A stretch of DNA of 64,000 bases from Trichoplax adhaerens. Its lineage: Eukaryota; Placozoa; Uniplacotomia; Trichoplacea; Trichoplacidae. A program made the position numbers and the translations under genes. Location: the NCBI RefSeq assembly GCF_000150275.1, contig NW_002060954.1, positions 434,287 to 498,286 of the forward strand. The letters are read 5' to 3'. The notes beneath the pieces were generated by a model that ran no database searches, had not been told where the DNA came from, and was given only the letters and a program-made list of their open reading frames with translations. Numbering within the stretch: the first letter of the stretch is position 1; every line of letters begins with the position of its first letter. Shown piece after piece: positions 42,501-56,036 of this stretch.

Positions 42501-43772
42501 ATAGTGTGCTTAAAGTAGAATATAATTAAAAGGATACACTATCCTATCTATTTGAATCTACATGCATTTCAAAGATTTTGTTTGGTCATTGCGAAATGTT
42601 AATCGTAATTGAACATATCTTTGACGTGAAACATCGTACCAATTAATCTTACTATAGGTAGAACTCTGAGATGTCATACTATTTTAATTACAATTACCTT
42701 TATTATTTATTATATAATTTTTGTTTCGTTTGTTACCTGTATTTTAATTATAGGCAATTTGCGCTTTAATTCGAAGAATAACTTGGAATTTTTGGGCCAT
42801 TTCATTTGTATAGGCAGAGGATAGTCGTCGAAGTTAAGTTCTACTGCTGGAACTATTCAATAAAGTAAATAAAAGGCTCAAGCTAAATCTGTAAAGAAAT
42901 AATATGTACGCAGTTCTATTTCTATGTTCAATAAGTATACGGAGTCGAATATATGATTACTGAACTAATAAAACCATAGAAAGAGGTTGCATGTATACGG
43001 TGCTACTAATTGTTATATATATTGAAACATACACTCTTGTTATGACCGTGTCCAACTGAAATATGATCGCTAGTACAATTCTACGTACTAATTGCATTAT
43101 TGATTTATAATTAACACAGTGATTTTGTTCTAGATTAAAACTTGTAAACTCTGTACTACAAAATTTTATATGGTATTAGTCAACCTTTCGGGCGCCTATA
43201 AATAAGAACGTCAAGTGGCCATGAATTTCAACAGAAAATATTAGTACTGATCACTTACTGCATTAATAATTAGCAACATGTTTAAATCAAGCTTATTACA
43301 GAAAAAATTATTACTCCTTTTTAAAAAGTTATCATACGTATACCAGAGAGCCTCTTGTTACTACTTTTATTATGTAAGAGTATATATTCAGTAAGGCTGG
43401 TTAGGCTTCATTTGTGACTACTAGTAGATAGATATCTTTTAATTCTAGTTACTAGTTAAACTACTTACCTGTTTGATCGAGTGATTCTTGCGAAATATAG
43501 TAGGTTTTCGGATCAGTGTGAACTTCATATTTTTCCAGTAAGTTTTCAATAACTTGCAAGCAATTAATCTGTGGTGCTACTTTAAAACCTTTGTAGGAAG
43601 GTCCAGGGACAGATTGACCACGATGCAAAATACTCGCATCAATCCTAAGTAGGCCATTATCTTCTTCTTGGCTTTGACTACGTACTTTCTTTTTGTCATC
43701 ATTAGAGCTTTTTGTACCAGGTTTAAATATCTTACTGATTCTAGTAGTGATCTTCTTTCTGTCACAATCCAA
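39555..43772 (-). CDS. Ras-association domain plus coiled-coil protein (5' end incomplete)
   Basis: Minus-strand exons: 43772-43469 (open upstream, begins TTG, so the true start is further 5'), 42846-42737, 42409-42250, 42177-42036, 41973-41934, 41790-41692, 41617-41477, 41333-41253, 40034-39923, 39840-39800 and 39698-39555. Exon 1 has a basic patch, then FKVAPQINCLQVIENLLEKY and DPKTYYISQESLD, the first half of a Ras-association fold. Exon 2 continues ELNFDDYPLPIQMKWPKN with LFFELKR, as in RASSF/afadin-type RA domains. Exon 3-4 holds WCLVEL...RIFDEEECLHAV and VLLLKR, possibly a second RA-like module. The remaining exons are leucine-rich coiled coil. A scaffold or effector of a Ras/Rap-type GTPase is likely. 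The exact family (RASSF7-10-like, afadin-like or other) is unresolved. Confidence 0.8.
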
Positions 43773-44320
43773 AGTTTGAAGTTACAGTTCTTATTCGTAA
43801 CGTTTCGAAACATGTAACTATTATTATTTCTATCAAAGTGTGCATGTGTGACGTATATTATAGGGTACAAATTATAGAGATATGAACGGAATTTGCAGAT
43901 ATGTTTAGTATACAGAACTATTTTTAATATAAACTAGCTACACCACACGTTCTACCAACGAATTATTCATCCCCTTAAAATCTACAGTGCTGTGCATTTA
44001 ATACAGTCTAAATCTACTATTGCAATATTCATATTATATTTAGGCATTACTGAGTGAAATGAGAGTATACATAACATAATGTCTTTAGTAATACTGTATT
44101 ATCATAATATAGAATCATTACAAATATTGAAGGGCTTAGTGATAGAAGAAAATGTAGAGGGAGTGAAATTGCAGCTCAGCTGTTAGAATAGAAGAATTTG
44201 AATTGATAATGTATAGTAAATAACGTATGATGAAGTACCAAATAAACTGTGATCAATGTTAAATATTGTTTCACGTTTAACAGCAAAATACTGATACTAT
44301 GAAGATGCTGTGTACTCAAT
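43773..44320. other. Tandem spacer between the two minus-strand scaffold genes
   Basis: This is the only same-strand gene junction in the window apart from the THOC5 microprotein. It has no GTAC array. The 5' exon(s) of the Ras-association gene might extend into it, but none could be fixed. Confidence 0.4.
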
Positions 44321-47300
44321 TTAAGCAAGAAAATGATATAAATCTATTACTGACTTTTTATTCTTAGCTGATTTATCTTGTTTTTCTCCAAAATTTTGTT
44401 GCATGTATAGTGGCAGATTTGCTCCAGAGCGGATTGGAGGAGACGAAGGTACACCGTGTGACGGAAGATCACTATCATTACCTGTTGAAAACGTCGAACT
44501 GTTTAATGTTGCTGAGTTGTCAGAAATTGTAGTAGTATTAACAATTTCTTGAACAGGTTGCGAACCAAATAAATTATTTTGATTTTCGATATTTTGTTGA
44601 CTAGGGACAACTTTGGGCTCGAATTCACTTTGTGTTGGAATAGAATTGTATGGTTGGATACCGCCACTTGTGGGGACTTGACCGATTTCAGCATAAGGTG
44701 AAGACCCTCCGTTTTGGTGTTTTAGATCATCATTGCTTTCTAAAAATGGTGTTTGATTATTTTCGGCAGTGGTAACCGTTCCGTTTGAATAATTTAAGAT
44801 ATTTTTATTATTGAAATCGATGTCAACATCGACACCATGACACCATGGAGGAGATTTCATAACTTCCAAGATTGCCAGGGCAAGTACTTTATCGGAACCA
44901 TTAGAATTTTTTGCAATTTCTACGACAGCGAATAAGCAATTAAGTGCATATGATAAAAATGTAACGGAATAACAAGCATGTTTGTTGTGAATTTAACAAA
45001 AAGTGTTGCATACCTTTTAATGAGTTATGTAATTCTGAATTCTCCCGATCAGGTTTGTTATTCATAAAATAAATTTCAGTAGCTAGGACTTCTCTACGTT
45101 CTTCCAGATTTAGCTCAGGATGCTCTGTTAATACCAGCAAAGAATTTATTCAATGTACATAACTATTATATGAAAATTAATAGGCGAGGCACACTAATCA
45201 TTCGATCATTATAATAAGTATTGACCACCTTTATAGTATCTAATGTAAAAAATCTTACCAAATAATTTAGAACCTAAATTTTGGATATCTTTACCATTTA
45301 TTGCATTATCTAATAAAAAGAATAGCGAATTATGTTTAAAATTCATATTTACAATTTTTAATATCAACTGTGATACGATAACATTATTGTAATCACTTTG
45401 TCTCACCGATCATACATTCTACAATTTTGAATTGATTATAATTGATTTCCGTAGCATATTAGTGAAATATAATGTAGAATATCTTCGAATGTGATGGCTA
45501 CGTATTTATAAATCATCTTGCTTCAAGTAGATACATAATGCTAAAGTAACAGCAACGAAAACTTGAAACATACCCATATACATAGTACTAGTTCATCTGA
45601 ATAATTAATAGGTGACTCTTTACCATTAAATCACTTTCTTATGTTAAATATATATTACTATTTATAAGACGACACGCCTCCAAACTATTTTTAGGTTAGC
45701 AATTAAAGGATTAAATTGCAACTGTAATCAATTAGTATATTATAAATATTTAAAACTATTATTTAAAGAAATTTTTATATACTGTATGTTACATGCAACC
45801 ATTTACGAAAACGATAATAATCTTTTATTATCCAGTACTTCTTTTTATCGATTTTTTTAGCAATATTACCTTCACAAATAGCAGCTATTTCTGGCAATCC
45901 AATAGAATTTAACCACAAAGAAACATCGTCTGAGTTCATTGATTTGATAGGAATACTAATTTTTCGGTTCATGGATGTATGCAACTATTATGAGCGAACA
46001 CACTTTATTATATATAATCCATTGGACATTTTGATAATATACCTAGCATGACGTTTTTATGTACATTGCGGTGATTTTCTATATTACCTTATCATCTACT
46101 TCAGTTGATTCAAGATTCAAATCCTTATCGTGATCTTCTGTTATTTGACATATACATAAAAAGAAACAATTATAAATGCAGGCCCATACCATTTATTGAT
46201 TTACTTAGTAACAATTTTAATTATTATGATTGGATTTGTGAGAAACTCAAGATACCGTAAATTAAATTACTCTTTTGACTATTTTAATTCATTGCTGTAA
46301 TGCGTCATACTATTCAGTGCACATAAACAAAAAAATTACATTACCATTTTGTATGGATTCTATTTCTTCTTGATAATGGTCATATATACTACCAATAGTA
46401 GGTATTTTATGATCTTGTTGCTCCGATATTGGATTTCTAATTTGACAGTTACTGGCTTCATTGGTAGATAATTGTAATGGATGTTCTTTAATAACTGAAT
46501 TTTCCAACGGCAATTCAGAATTGAAATTTTTTAGCTTGGGCGTAGCTTCGTTAAGTTGGGAATCCTGTTTATTTATTCCATCATCTAACGACTGATTGAA
46601 ATAATTAGCAAACGGTTCGTTAGATTGCTGGTATAATAGGTCATTATCTGATCGATCCAATTCCGAGGTAGATATATCAGATGAATGTTGTTGGTACGGC
46701 GAAATACTTTGGGATATGATGCCATCAAGAGGAATTACTCCACGAGTTGCTTCTGACGAATAACGTGAAAATTTATTAGTTGAATCTATTTCTAAAGAAG
46801 GTAGCGTTTTATCTAATTCGTTTTGGGAAGCTAATTCTGATAGATCTATAGCAAGATCCGGTGGGCTTTGCTGATCATTGTTAATGGTTTTTTTCTCTAT
46901 AAAGTCATTTACTAAGTGGGATTTAGGTTCAATAGTTTGAATATCATGATTAGGTTCTGTTGAGCTATCACGATTTGATTGTGACATAGATTTAATATAT
47001 CGATTCGGCTTAGGTGGGATCTTGATCAGCGGATCAATGGTTTCATCCGGGACCGGACTGAGTGTTTGATTACTTTCAACATTAGTTTCTTTTGACAGCT
47101 CGTTCACAGTAGGGGACTCAGATTTAGCAGATACTTTATCCCGCACGGGGATGTCTTCCGATGTATTGGTATTAAATGGATCATGAGAAAGTTGATGAGG
47201 TGACCGTGGAGATGATAGCGGAACATAATAATATTTGTCATCAATCAGCAATAACTGTCCCGCAACTGTAGCATTAGGATGGCGCAGAGCATCGTCGTCG

Positions 47301-50300
47301 GGCTCTAGAGAAGAAATAACTTCGTATGATGGATTTTTAACAGCAATATTTCGCGATACACATGTATAATCGTTAGAAACAGGGTCTGGCGCTACTTCAC
47401 CATTATCTGTTGTTGTTGTTGCTGATCGTGCATCTTTCTTAGAACTGGAAAAGGATTGATTTTGCTTTTGGGTATTGGATGATAACCTCGCCATTCTTTT
47501 TTGATGTCTTTTATCTTTAGCGTCATCAACTTTATTAAAGAATAGGCCAAACCTTCTCGCTGCTATAGCTGCTGCTTCCGCTCCGGCTGATGCAGCGACT
47601 GTTGCTAAGTCTTTGCGATTCTCATTGTTAAAACGTAGTATAACATTCTCTAAATGAATAGTGCTCTCCTGAGATACATCGTCTCCTTTAACTTTTTTAG
47701 GGATCGTTGGAAATGTCTTTTTGGCTCGGCGGCTGCTTTCATCCTTACCTTTAGTATTATTATTGTCATCTACTTTGAAATTACTTTTCTTCTGAGAACT
47801 TGGCAATTCACTCTCTGGAAGAGAAGGTTTCTTTATTACGGATAAGCCTTTGTTATCCTTTACAGGAATAAAATGAAATGATTAAGATCAATTGTGAAAC
47901 ACAGTTATATCATGCAGGAGTTTGGGTTAATAATATTTAAACGTACTGATATCAGAATACATACCGAATCTAAAGTCTTGTTGTATTCAGAGTTTGGTTT
48001 AGTAGCTTGATTGGATGTATTTTCATTTGATGTCGGAGACTGGTTAGGTGCAGATTTATCAGATTGTTCGCTAGCAGTCCTCTTAACAGATAAATCTGTT
48101 GGAACAGATTTCATATCGGCCTGAGGTGCCTTACTAGGTGGTGGAGTTTCTGGTAACGGAGGGGCTATCTCTGTTTGAGGACTGATTGCTATCGGTTTTC
48201 GTTCCTTTTTAGTTAAATCACTAATAGAGCTCATTTCTGAAGCTTTACTAGCAGGCTTAGGATAGACAAGCGATACCTGAAACAGAAATTGAACTGTAAC
48301 GTAACAATATTAAGAAATATTGGTAAAACGGCCGTATCAGTTGATCTACCCGTAAACCCATTCATCCTATGGAGGAACGGTAACAATTTATAGTATTTAG
48401 CAAAATTACCTCTTCTTTCGATTTTTCGACAGGTTTAGGCTTATTTTTTATTAATTCACTTCTTAGTTTCATAATTTTATCCATAATTTTATCTCTTAAC
48501 ATCGCATATCTTACTCCAATTTGTTCTATATAAACAGATGTTCAGGATTGTTTAATTCTGTTAACTAAGCGTTGCTAACGTAGACTAGCATCTATTTATG
48601 CGTACTAATTCGGTAGAAGCTATCCTTTAGTTATTATACTTTGAATTTCAATAATTATAACTAACTATTCGTGATTGTAATCTTGATTTCTTCTAAGTCA
48701 AAATCGCGAATTCTTAATATTAAGAAATGTTTAAAGTTACGAATTACCCAATTTTTCCTTTGTCATTTTCTCAAGCTCCTTTCCATCGATTTTGTTAGCT
48801 ATATAATATAAAAAGTACATCAAATTGTTATTGGTTGATCATTTATAAATGAAATTATTAGAAAGCAAGACTTATCATCTTTGAGCTACTTTAGTATGGG
48901 AATATGTTTCGTAAGACCTTCAAATGCGTACATAAAGTCGTTTTGACAATTTCATAGCCAACACAAAAATTTTTAAAAATTTGTTGGAACAATCAGAATT
49001 ATCATCAGAATATTATATAATACACCTATAAAATCTTTAGGTAGCAACAAAATAATAGAATATTTCTATTGTAATAAATAGAATATTTCGTGCTTCATAA
49101 AGACTCTCATCGTAACTCCTCTCTTAGAAATATCTGATGCAGATATATGCTCGTATGAGGAGAATTTCAGTAGAAAATACGAAGTCATCTTGGTTCGTTA
49201 TATATTGAGTCTTCACTCTTTATAAAGTTTATATCTATGTTTGCTCTTGTGTATGCTGTATATCTATATTTGTTCACGTCTACAGTTAGTGAAGGCGCTA
49301 TGCAATGCAATTGTTGTGATAATTTTCCAATTCTACAATAAACTACCTAATTTTTATGAGTATACATACGGACTGACGATGCAACGATAAAATGAAAATG
49401 TTTTGCGCTAAGCTGAAGACATTTGAGAAAATTTATTAAGATAATTTTAAGGTCAAATACTTTCATAGAAGACATAATAGTGGTAATACCAATTAAAATA
49501 TGTTAAATTAAAACTGACGATATGATAATACGTATCGATATAAATATATATACAGTACATGTTTCGCAATTAACAGGGTATCGTACTCACTCGTAAATCG
49601 TCGTTTCATAGCATCTAAACCCACACTTGTTAACCAGTTTCCTACATCAGAAGGTGTCCATTGAATAAGAGGTTTATCTATATTTAGTTTGGGACACTCT
49701 TGAGAAGAATCGCTAAATGGACTAACAGCCGAACGAAAAGGAGAGTAACTACTAGATTGGCTACCAGAACTTAAAGGACTTCCAATATTACTGCGAACCG
49801 AAGCAGTATTTACAGTAGTATTAGCCTTTATTAGGTCTTGCTTTTCATTAGCAACATTTGCATCGATTTGTTCTGCTTTCTCAACCAATTGAGATGGTAT
49901 AAGTGGGGGAGGGGAGGACGGTAATTTAGGTGGTACCATTGGATCATCAACTGAGTCTACAGTTTGATGCGACGGTAGCAACGATGGTACAAGTGATTCT
50001 AAGTCCGGCGTCGGTTTTGACGATACATTATCACCTTCATTGTGAACTGAAGAGAAATTAGCATCCTCATTAGGATCAGCCTTGAATGACGGCTGATAAT
50101 TGTTTTCCTCTATTTCAGTAGTTCCTTTGGAATGATGAGTGTCTGTGTTATGTTGTTGATGTATTTCTTCTTGCGGATCTTTCTTATCAAAATGTTGAAT
50201 ATTATTATCTTGCGTTGTTGTCAAAGACTCCAAAGACGGCGATATAGATACTACTCCTTCGTGCTGCTGCAATTGATATTGATTTTTATTGTTTTCATCA

Positions 50301-50979
50301 CCATTCATGATTATACTTTCATCAGCATTAATTTCATATGGTTGCTGTGAAGGCGAGTTCTCGAGATATATCTCGCTCGCTATCGGAGCTGCTGATTTAT
50401 CTAAGTCCACGTTCTCACGATATTGTGCTCGTCTTTGAGACAGTCTCTCTAGTGAACTACCAGAATGAGATCGCGCATGATTTGCTAAATTTTTGTGATT
50501 ATCATCATCATTAAAATGATGCTTTTGAGTTGATAATGTGAACGGTTTATAACGTCGTCGTAATTGCTTATTATCAGTACCAAGGTCGGATTGTGTTCGT
50601 AAGCGTAACAGATTACTAGAATTATTATTTCGTGTATTATCAGCTGAATTTCCTAGAGTCGGATTATCATGATTTGGTAGAGCTCGTAAATGACTGTAAT
50701 TTCGAGCTAATGATAGATCAGTTAATGGTGACGTTCGTAACTTATCTGCGAAAGTAGGCAATTGATTATTAGGGCGAAAATCATTCTTGGATTTATCTTC
50801 CTGATATTCATGACTTTCTTGGTCTGTCTTTAATCGATGAGATAATCTTAATGAATGCCGACCTATGCTTGATAGTCTAGGTAGATTGCCTGAGACGTTA
50901 TCGTTGTCGTTGTCATGAAGACCGTCACGATCATTCGTAACTTGATAGCCCTTTTTGCTTTGAAACGCCGGGGATGTTT
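44321..50979 (-). CDS. Large disordered scaffold protein with two SAM domains (5' end incomplete)
   Basis: Minus-strand exons: 50979-49591, 48798-48748, 48525-48410, 48276-47965, 47857-46345, 46137-46088, 45984-45870, 45309-45259, 45124-45014 and 44919-44321. Exon junction phases agree. After a long Ser/Asn/Asp-rich region (SLERLSQRRAQYRENVD; many SP/TP sites) comes SAM1: WTPSDVGNWLTSVGLDAMKR, NKIDGKELEKMTKEKLEQIG, VRYAMLRDKIMDKIMKL. It is split over three exons. A proline-rich linker (PPLPETPPPSK) and a 500-residue low-complexity exon follow. SAM2 reads SDDVSLWLNSIGLPEIAAIC, then INGKDIQNLGSKLF. The C-terminal exon has VLALAILEVMKSPPWC and an Asn/Ser-rich tail. SAM pairs mediate polymeric scaffolding. 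No specific named orthologue is recognised. The first exon is missing upstream of 50979. Confidence 0.8.
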
Positions 50980-53560
50980 CTAAATCGACATGGTAACATT
51001 TCGGAAAATATCAGTAAAATAATTGTCTTTGCAAGTAAATAAAACGTTATGGTAGAAAGAAGAACAGCTAGCTCAGCTAAAATCATCCTTGTTTATGGGT
51101 TATGATGTCACAAATTCTTTATGAGATAATTTGGATATACCGTTATACTGTATCTAAATTGTACAGTAAATTCGAGTGAAACTGTTTAGCTGAATCTGAG
51201 AACAAACTGGTTTTAAATGTCATACTGCTTTAGCTGAGTTGCTTGAGCACCACAAAGAAAAACGATGCATGGATGATTAATGTGTTCACGTCAATTCGAG
51301 AATTCCATATAACGAAAAGATTCGATTCATAGTTGTTACATAACTATCAGTAATTTCGTAAAATGCTTACAAAAATTAAAAAGTTGATTTCAGTTGGCCA
51401 AATTAACAGTTATAAATAAGTAATAGCCTCACTGTGGTCCATAATTAATTAATAATAATTAATCGAAATACGTATATTACAGCCCTAAAATACTACAGTA
51501 CATGCTCTTGATTAAGAGTATTACTTTTGTCACCTGTTGCATTGCAGCATTTAGTTAATTCGTATATCTTTCTACGATAGATCAATTTTCGTTAAAACAA
51601 AACATTGCACTAAAAATTTGGACTCAATTTAGGACGATTTATTTTTCAAAGATTACATTAATGCCTTTTTATCAATCACGTTAATTATCAGCAGGCTGTT
51701 GGCCTGGAAACAATCGTTTTTTCAATCTAAACTTCATTTCTTGTACATGTTTATATATTTCACTTAATTTTATTGTGTTTATGGTAAAGTCTATAACTTT
51801 TTCTGTGTGTGTCTGATTGTATAACTTGCAATTAATAAATACCAATATGACTAGTCTTACTATAGGCATGAAAATGAAACGTTTGAGGTATCTTCTAAAC
51901 ACTGGCAGAAATATCTCCGTTATTACTAAACATGATTTAAAATGTAATAAATGAAGATCTAAATTATTTAATATTAGGTAAGAAAAATCATATCATTGAG
52001 CATTCTCTGGGTAATCAATTACTATTTTATTTGCTCTCTCTCATCTCACCTACACGCAAGTATTCACTCTTGACTATATATTTGTAGTGAAGGATTGCAA
52101 TGTAGCCCATGATGCATATTTTATAACTGAAATCTTTAAATGCTATAAATATTTTAAAGTTAACTTGTTTTGATACAATCTAATTTAGTTTAATGTAATC
52201 AATAAAATAATAATTGAAGTCGATGCATATCTTTTAAGTATGTATGAATACTTCTCATAAATACCACGCTGAAAATGTCCTTGGTCTTATTATCTTTCAT
52301 AAAAAGAGATTATACACGGTAAGGAAGTTAGTTAAGGACTCCTTAATTCTAACTTGACACTTTGTTTATAATTATTGCATGGAGTATTTTATTCACTTAT
52401 TTATTTTACACTAAAGCTCGTTTTGATTTATATGTGAAAGTAGAATAATTAATTTCAATTCTTAGTAGGATATTACAGTACCACAAATAAAAATATCGAT
52501 ATGTTCATCACTTTCATAAAATAAAATAACAAAAACCCAGTTAAATTTCCATTGTGTACAATATCTGCTTATTGATGTCGAAAATTTATTCACCGCTTGA
52601 TATACTGAACTCCTTATGTTATACTCTGGTAAGTATACAGTATTATCGTTGTTTCAGAAAATTTTAATTTTTATTCGATCATTGTATTGTAATAAAACGG
52701 CTACTAATTAGCTAATTATCTTAATTGCAATCAAGTGAATTAAATTTTATAATCTTTTTATTGATATTAAATGTATACTGGTACTTCATGATAAATTAAT
52801 ACTAAATTAGAAGACCTATTATACACATATATATATGATTACTAATTTCATTAAATTAATAATACTTCAGGTTTTATCTAGAAATCTAAAAAAATCATTA
52901 AATTATTCATAAATAGAGAACGTTTTATTATTGTGCCTTTGAAAAAATATATGTACCTAGTATAATAACATGTCTTTCTACTTATAGACTGTAGACGAGA
53001 GAGATAGCTGTTCAGAGAAGAGAGCTTTATTACCCTAAGTTAGTCGGGCACAAGATAGAGAGAGATATGCTGCTGCACAGAGAAAGGATTCTAAGTCTAA
53101 TACGCTAACACACATATACATATATGTAATAGATTGTGACCTAGTACGCTTCTAGTTGTATTACGTTATTGTTACGATTCTGCACGCATTATCATCATGA
53201 TCTGCTGTATACTAGTGTACATGATTAGTAGATAAATGGGCAATGATATTACACCTAGTAGCTTGCATCAATTTTGTGAAGTATTTATCTACCAGTAGTA
53301 AATATAAAGAGGGAAAGTGACTTACGTATGAGTAATGTAGTATGATGTATACAAAATATATTTGTATGCTGTATAAACTTAGTAGTTGTTTTGAACGAGG
53401 CTATCGTTGATTAGTAGCCTTCAGGGTATATGCGTACAAGTGAATATTATAACCAATGATAGAGTTCTTAATCACTGTAGAGAACGTATTTACATGAACG
53501 TTGCTAAAAATATTATTTTACTGCATTTGTACGGTATTATATTACAGAGGCTCAAAATTT
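50980..53560. other. Gene-poor DNA upstream of the SAM gene
   Basis: The 5' exon(s) of the SAM gene should lie here or further right. A donor-like CATAC|GTAAGT on the minus strand near 53322 is one candidate. The frame at 51681-51902 begins with GTG and ends ...RLKKRLFPGQQPADN; it has no supporting splice site or family match. The remainder is AT-rich. Confidence 0.4.
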
Positions 53561-53790
53561 GACTCGGCCGGATATGCGATGATCAGAATTTAGAACTTAA
53601 AAAGTCTTAACTCTTGTCAGTTACGTTCGATAGGGTCCATTTATGGATCTGATTTCATGCAAAACACGTAAAAAATTTTTAAGACCGGACTCTGTTGAAA
53701 TAACAACGGACCGTAAACTGCTACCGGACATTTCGGTCTGGCATCGATTTTCCGGCGACGACTGACTATCCGGACTCATCAGCTACACTT
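53561..53790. other. GC-richer island with repeated CCGGA words
   Basis: Compared with its surroundings, this segment is richer in G+C and contains GGCCGGAT, ACCGGACTC, ACCGGACAT, TTTCCGGCG and ATCCGGACTC within about 200 bp. No open frame explains it. It directly precedes a GTAC array. It could be a promoter element or the inner part of a dispersed element; TCCGGTCT and CCGGTCC words also occur in the element at 2526-2955. Confidence 0.4.
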
Positions 53791-53817
53791 CTCTACAGTA
53801 TAAAAATTTTGGTATAA

Positions 53818-53979
53818 TAATTACAGTACCGTAAGTCTTGTACTGTACAGTGTACAGTACTGTACAGTATTACAGTACTACAGTCTTAAAGACTCTATTC
53901 ATAGTACAGTACTGTACAGTACTGTACAGTATACCGTACTGTACTGTACGTTGGTGAAACTCTAGAGCATGGACTACTA
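53818..53979. repeat. GTAC pentamer array and CATGGACTACTA motif upstream of IFT22
   Basis: Runs of GTACTGTACAGT occur at 53818-53882 and 53903-53951. They are followed at 53968 by CATGGACTACTAAAAGAAAA, which shares at least 18 bp with the reverse complement of 63353-63371. It lies about 590 bp before the IFT22 ATG. Confidence 0.85.
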
Positions 53980-54568
53980 AAAGAAAACCTTATTACACAT
54001 GCACACGCCTCTGTTACCAAGGTAACTTATGATCAATAGACTTATCAATCTGAATCTACAAGCTATTTGGTTCCAGTACACAGAAAAGACTATTATAATT
54101 ACTTCTTACTAATGGATTATTAGCTAGCGTTCTAGCTTCAGATAATGCTTAAATACTGGTGAACACATTGTTAGTTATCAGTACTATGGCAACCGCAATC
54201 TGCCTTTCCATTAACCCTTAAGTTACTATAACTGTATGAGGACATAGTGAAATGCGATACGAACTGTATGGCATAGGTAGACCGTAGATGTTATTATGTC
54301 AAGTTTCTCGTATTAGGATGAGAGAGTACAATTACTGTAACAGCTGCAATAATGTAATGTAGACTATGAAGCTACTGTGTTAGCGTTTGCACTTTAAGCA
54401 GCCCACAAACCATCGACAATTATAATCGTTCATATAGAAAGGTACAACTATTGCAAGTAACGACACATCACGCAAAATCATAGATATACAATTCAAAAAA
54501 TTCTAGTAATACTTTATAATCTGTCACCTTCTCGACTAAACATTGCCACAATTCAACATTACTTGATT

Positions 54569-56036
54569 ATGTTCAAAACCAAAATATTGATGGTTGGACC
54601 GTGCGATGTAAGTACTAGTACTGTACTTGTACTGATTGTAAAAACAGTAACGAGTAATGAATTTAGATCATACTATGCCATCGTTTCCTTTACGTAAATA
54701 TCGTATACGTTATAAAGAAATATTTAAATGACTTGGTTATGGGTTTTAGTTTATAATTCCTTCCCTTTCTTCCCTATAAACTCAACATATGAATTGTTAT
54801 GTATTTTAGAATCACGTTAGGCTCATAATATTACGAGATATACAATCCCATTGATAATTGTTTTTAATCAGGGACTACAGATATACGAGTAATTTAATAT
54901 AATATATTCAAACGGTTTGCGACATATAGAGTGGGAAATCGGTCATAGCTAATTCCTTAGCCGAAGCAACAGATCTAACTGGGGGAAACTATCGACCAAC
55001 GAAAGGCGTAAGGTCAGTTTGGAAACTACAGTATATTCAACGTCTTGAATGATCGCAAATCATGTAATCTGAGCAATACCTTAATATACGTCATGAAGTA
55101 CTGACTTATAAAAAGTTTCTAGATATAATGCGTTTATCACGGTTAGTTATCTATAAGTTTAAAGTAATTTATATATATAGTATACTAAAATGATGAGAAT
55201 AATCATAAAACATAAGTAAATGTTCGTGCAGGATATTGGAGTTTGAATGTAATGGCTTAAGAAATAGCTCAAATCGTACCCTTAAAGCTGATGTAGAGTT
55301 ATGGGATTGTAGCGGAAATAGCGAGTGAGTCACTATTATTAGTGGTAATAATTCTACGAATATTATGATATTAGCGTGGACAGTTTATTCTGAAAGGTAT
55401 ACATCAACTATTTTACTGGTAGTTATGAAAGTTGTTGGCCGGCTATGTGGAAAGATACTCATGGAGTGATTATTGTGTATAATCCCGATAATCTGGATCA
55501 TAATGGAGAAATCAGTAAATGGTAACTATATAGGAAATGATAGTAACATCAGACATAGTGTTCCTACTATTTTTTAGTAGACCAATATCATAATTTATAT
55601 TAGTTCGATACAAATGAATCTTTATCCATCTTTGTATTTATCGCTAAGCATGTACAGGCACATAATTGCCATTAAGCGACTGCAGTTTTTATCATCTTGG
55701 GTTACTTTTTATCAGGTATACTCATTTCATTTCTCAGCAAGGCCTTCGCGACAGTCAGTGTATGCTATTCGCTCATCTTAAACCTGATGGGTCTAAACAA
55801 GTCGTAGATTTGAGTAAGTTATGGATTGTTTAATTTAGAAAACTCTTGTATCTGATTTATTACATAATTATTTAACATATATAGCTGGATCTCTGTCAAG
55901 ATTGAAATGTGTGCACACATCGATGGAAGATCGACCGGAGGTAATAAGACAAGAATTTAGGACCTTTTTGACTCATGTCTGGGAGGCATGGGCTGCCAAA
56001 AGGGATCAAGAAGAACTTAGTATAGTGAATAATTAA
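54569..56036 (+). CDS. IFT22: IFT22 (RABL5), small GTPase-like subunit of IFT-B
   Basis: Exons: 54569-54607, 54930-55012, 55232-55324, 55423-55521, 55716-55813 and 55885-56036. The ATG at 54569 gives MFKTKILMVGPCD, joined in phase to SGKSVIANSLAEATDLTGGN, so the P-loop GPCDSGKS spans the first intron. The other landmarks are RPTKGVRILEFE, DVELWDCSGN (the G3-like WDxxG), ESCWPAMWKDTHGVIIVYN and the C-terminal EELSIVNN, which parallels REEMSIMT in vertebrates. It has the family's about 185-190 residues and lacks a C-terminal prenylation cysteine, as expected. IFT22 works in the intraflagellar transport B complex, so the organism builds cilia. It is divergent from the SAM gene. Confidence 0.96.

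Noticed and set aside
47654-47845. Plus-strand frame inside the SAM gene
   Set aside because: Antisense shadow of the large low-complexity exon. The same applies to 50132-50350, 58618-58962 and 60188-60397.
51681-51902. Minus-strand frame ending RLKKRLFPGQQPADN as a first exon of the SAM gene
   Set aside because: It starts with GTG, terminates in TAA without a usable donor before the stop, and cannot be joined to the exon at 50979.
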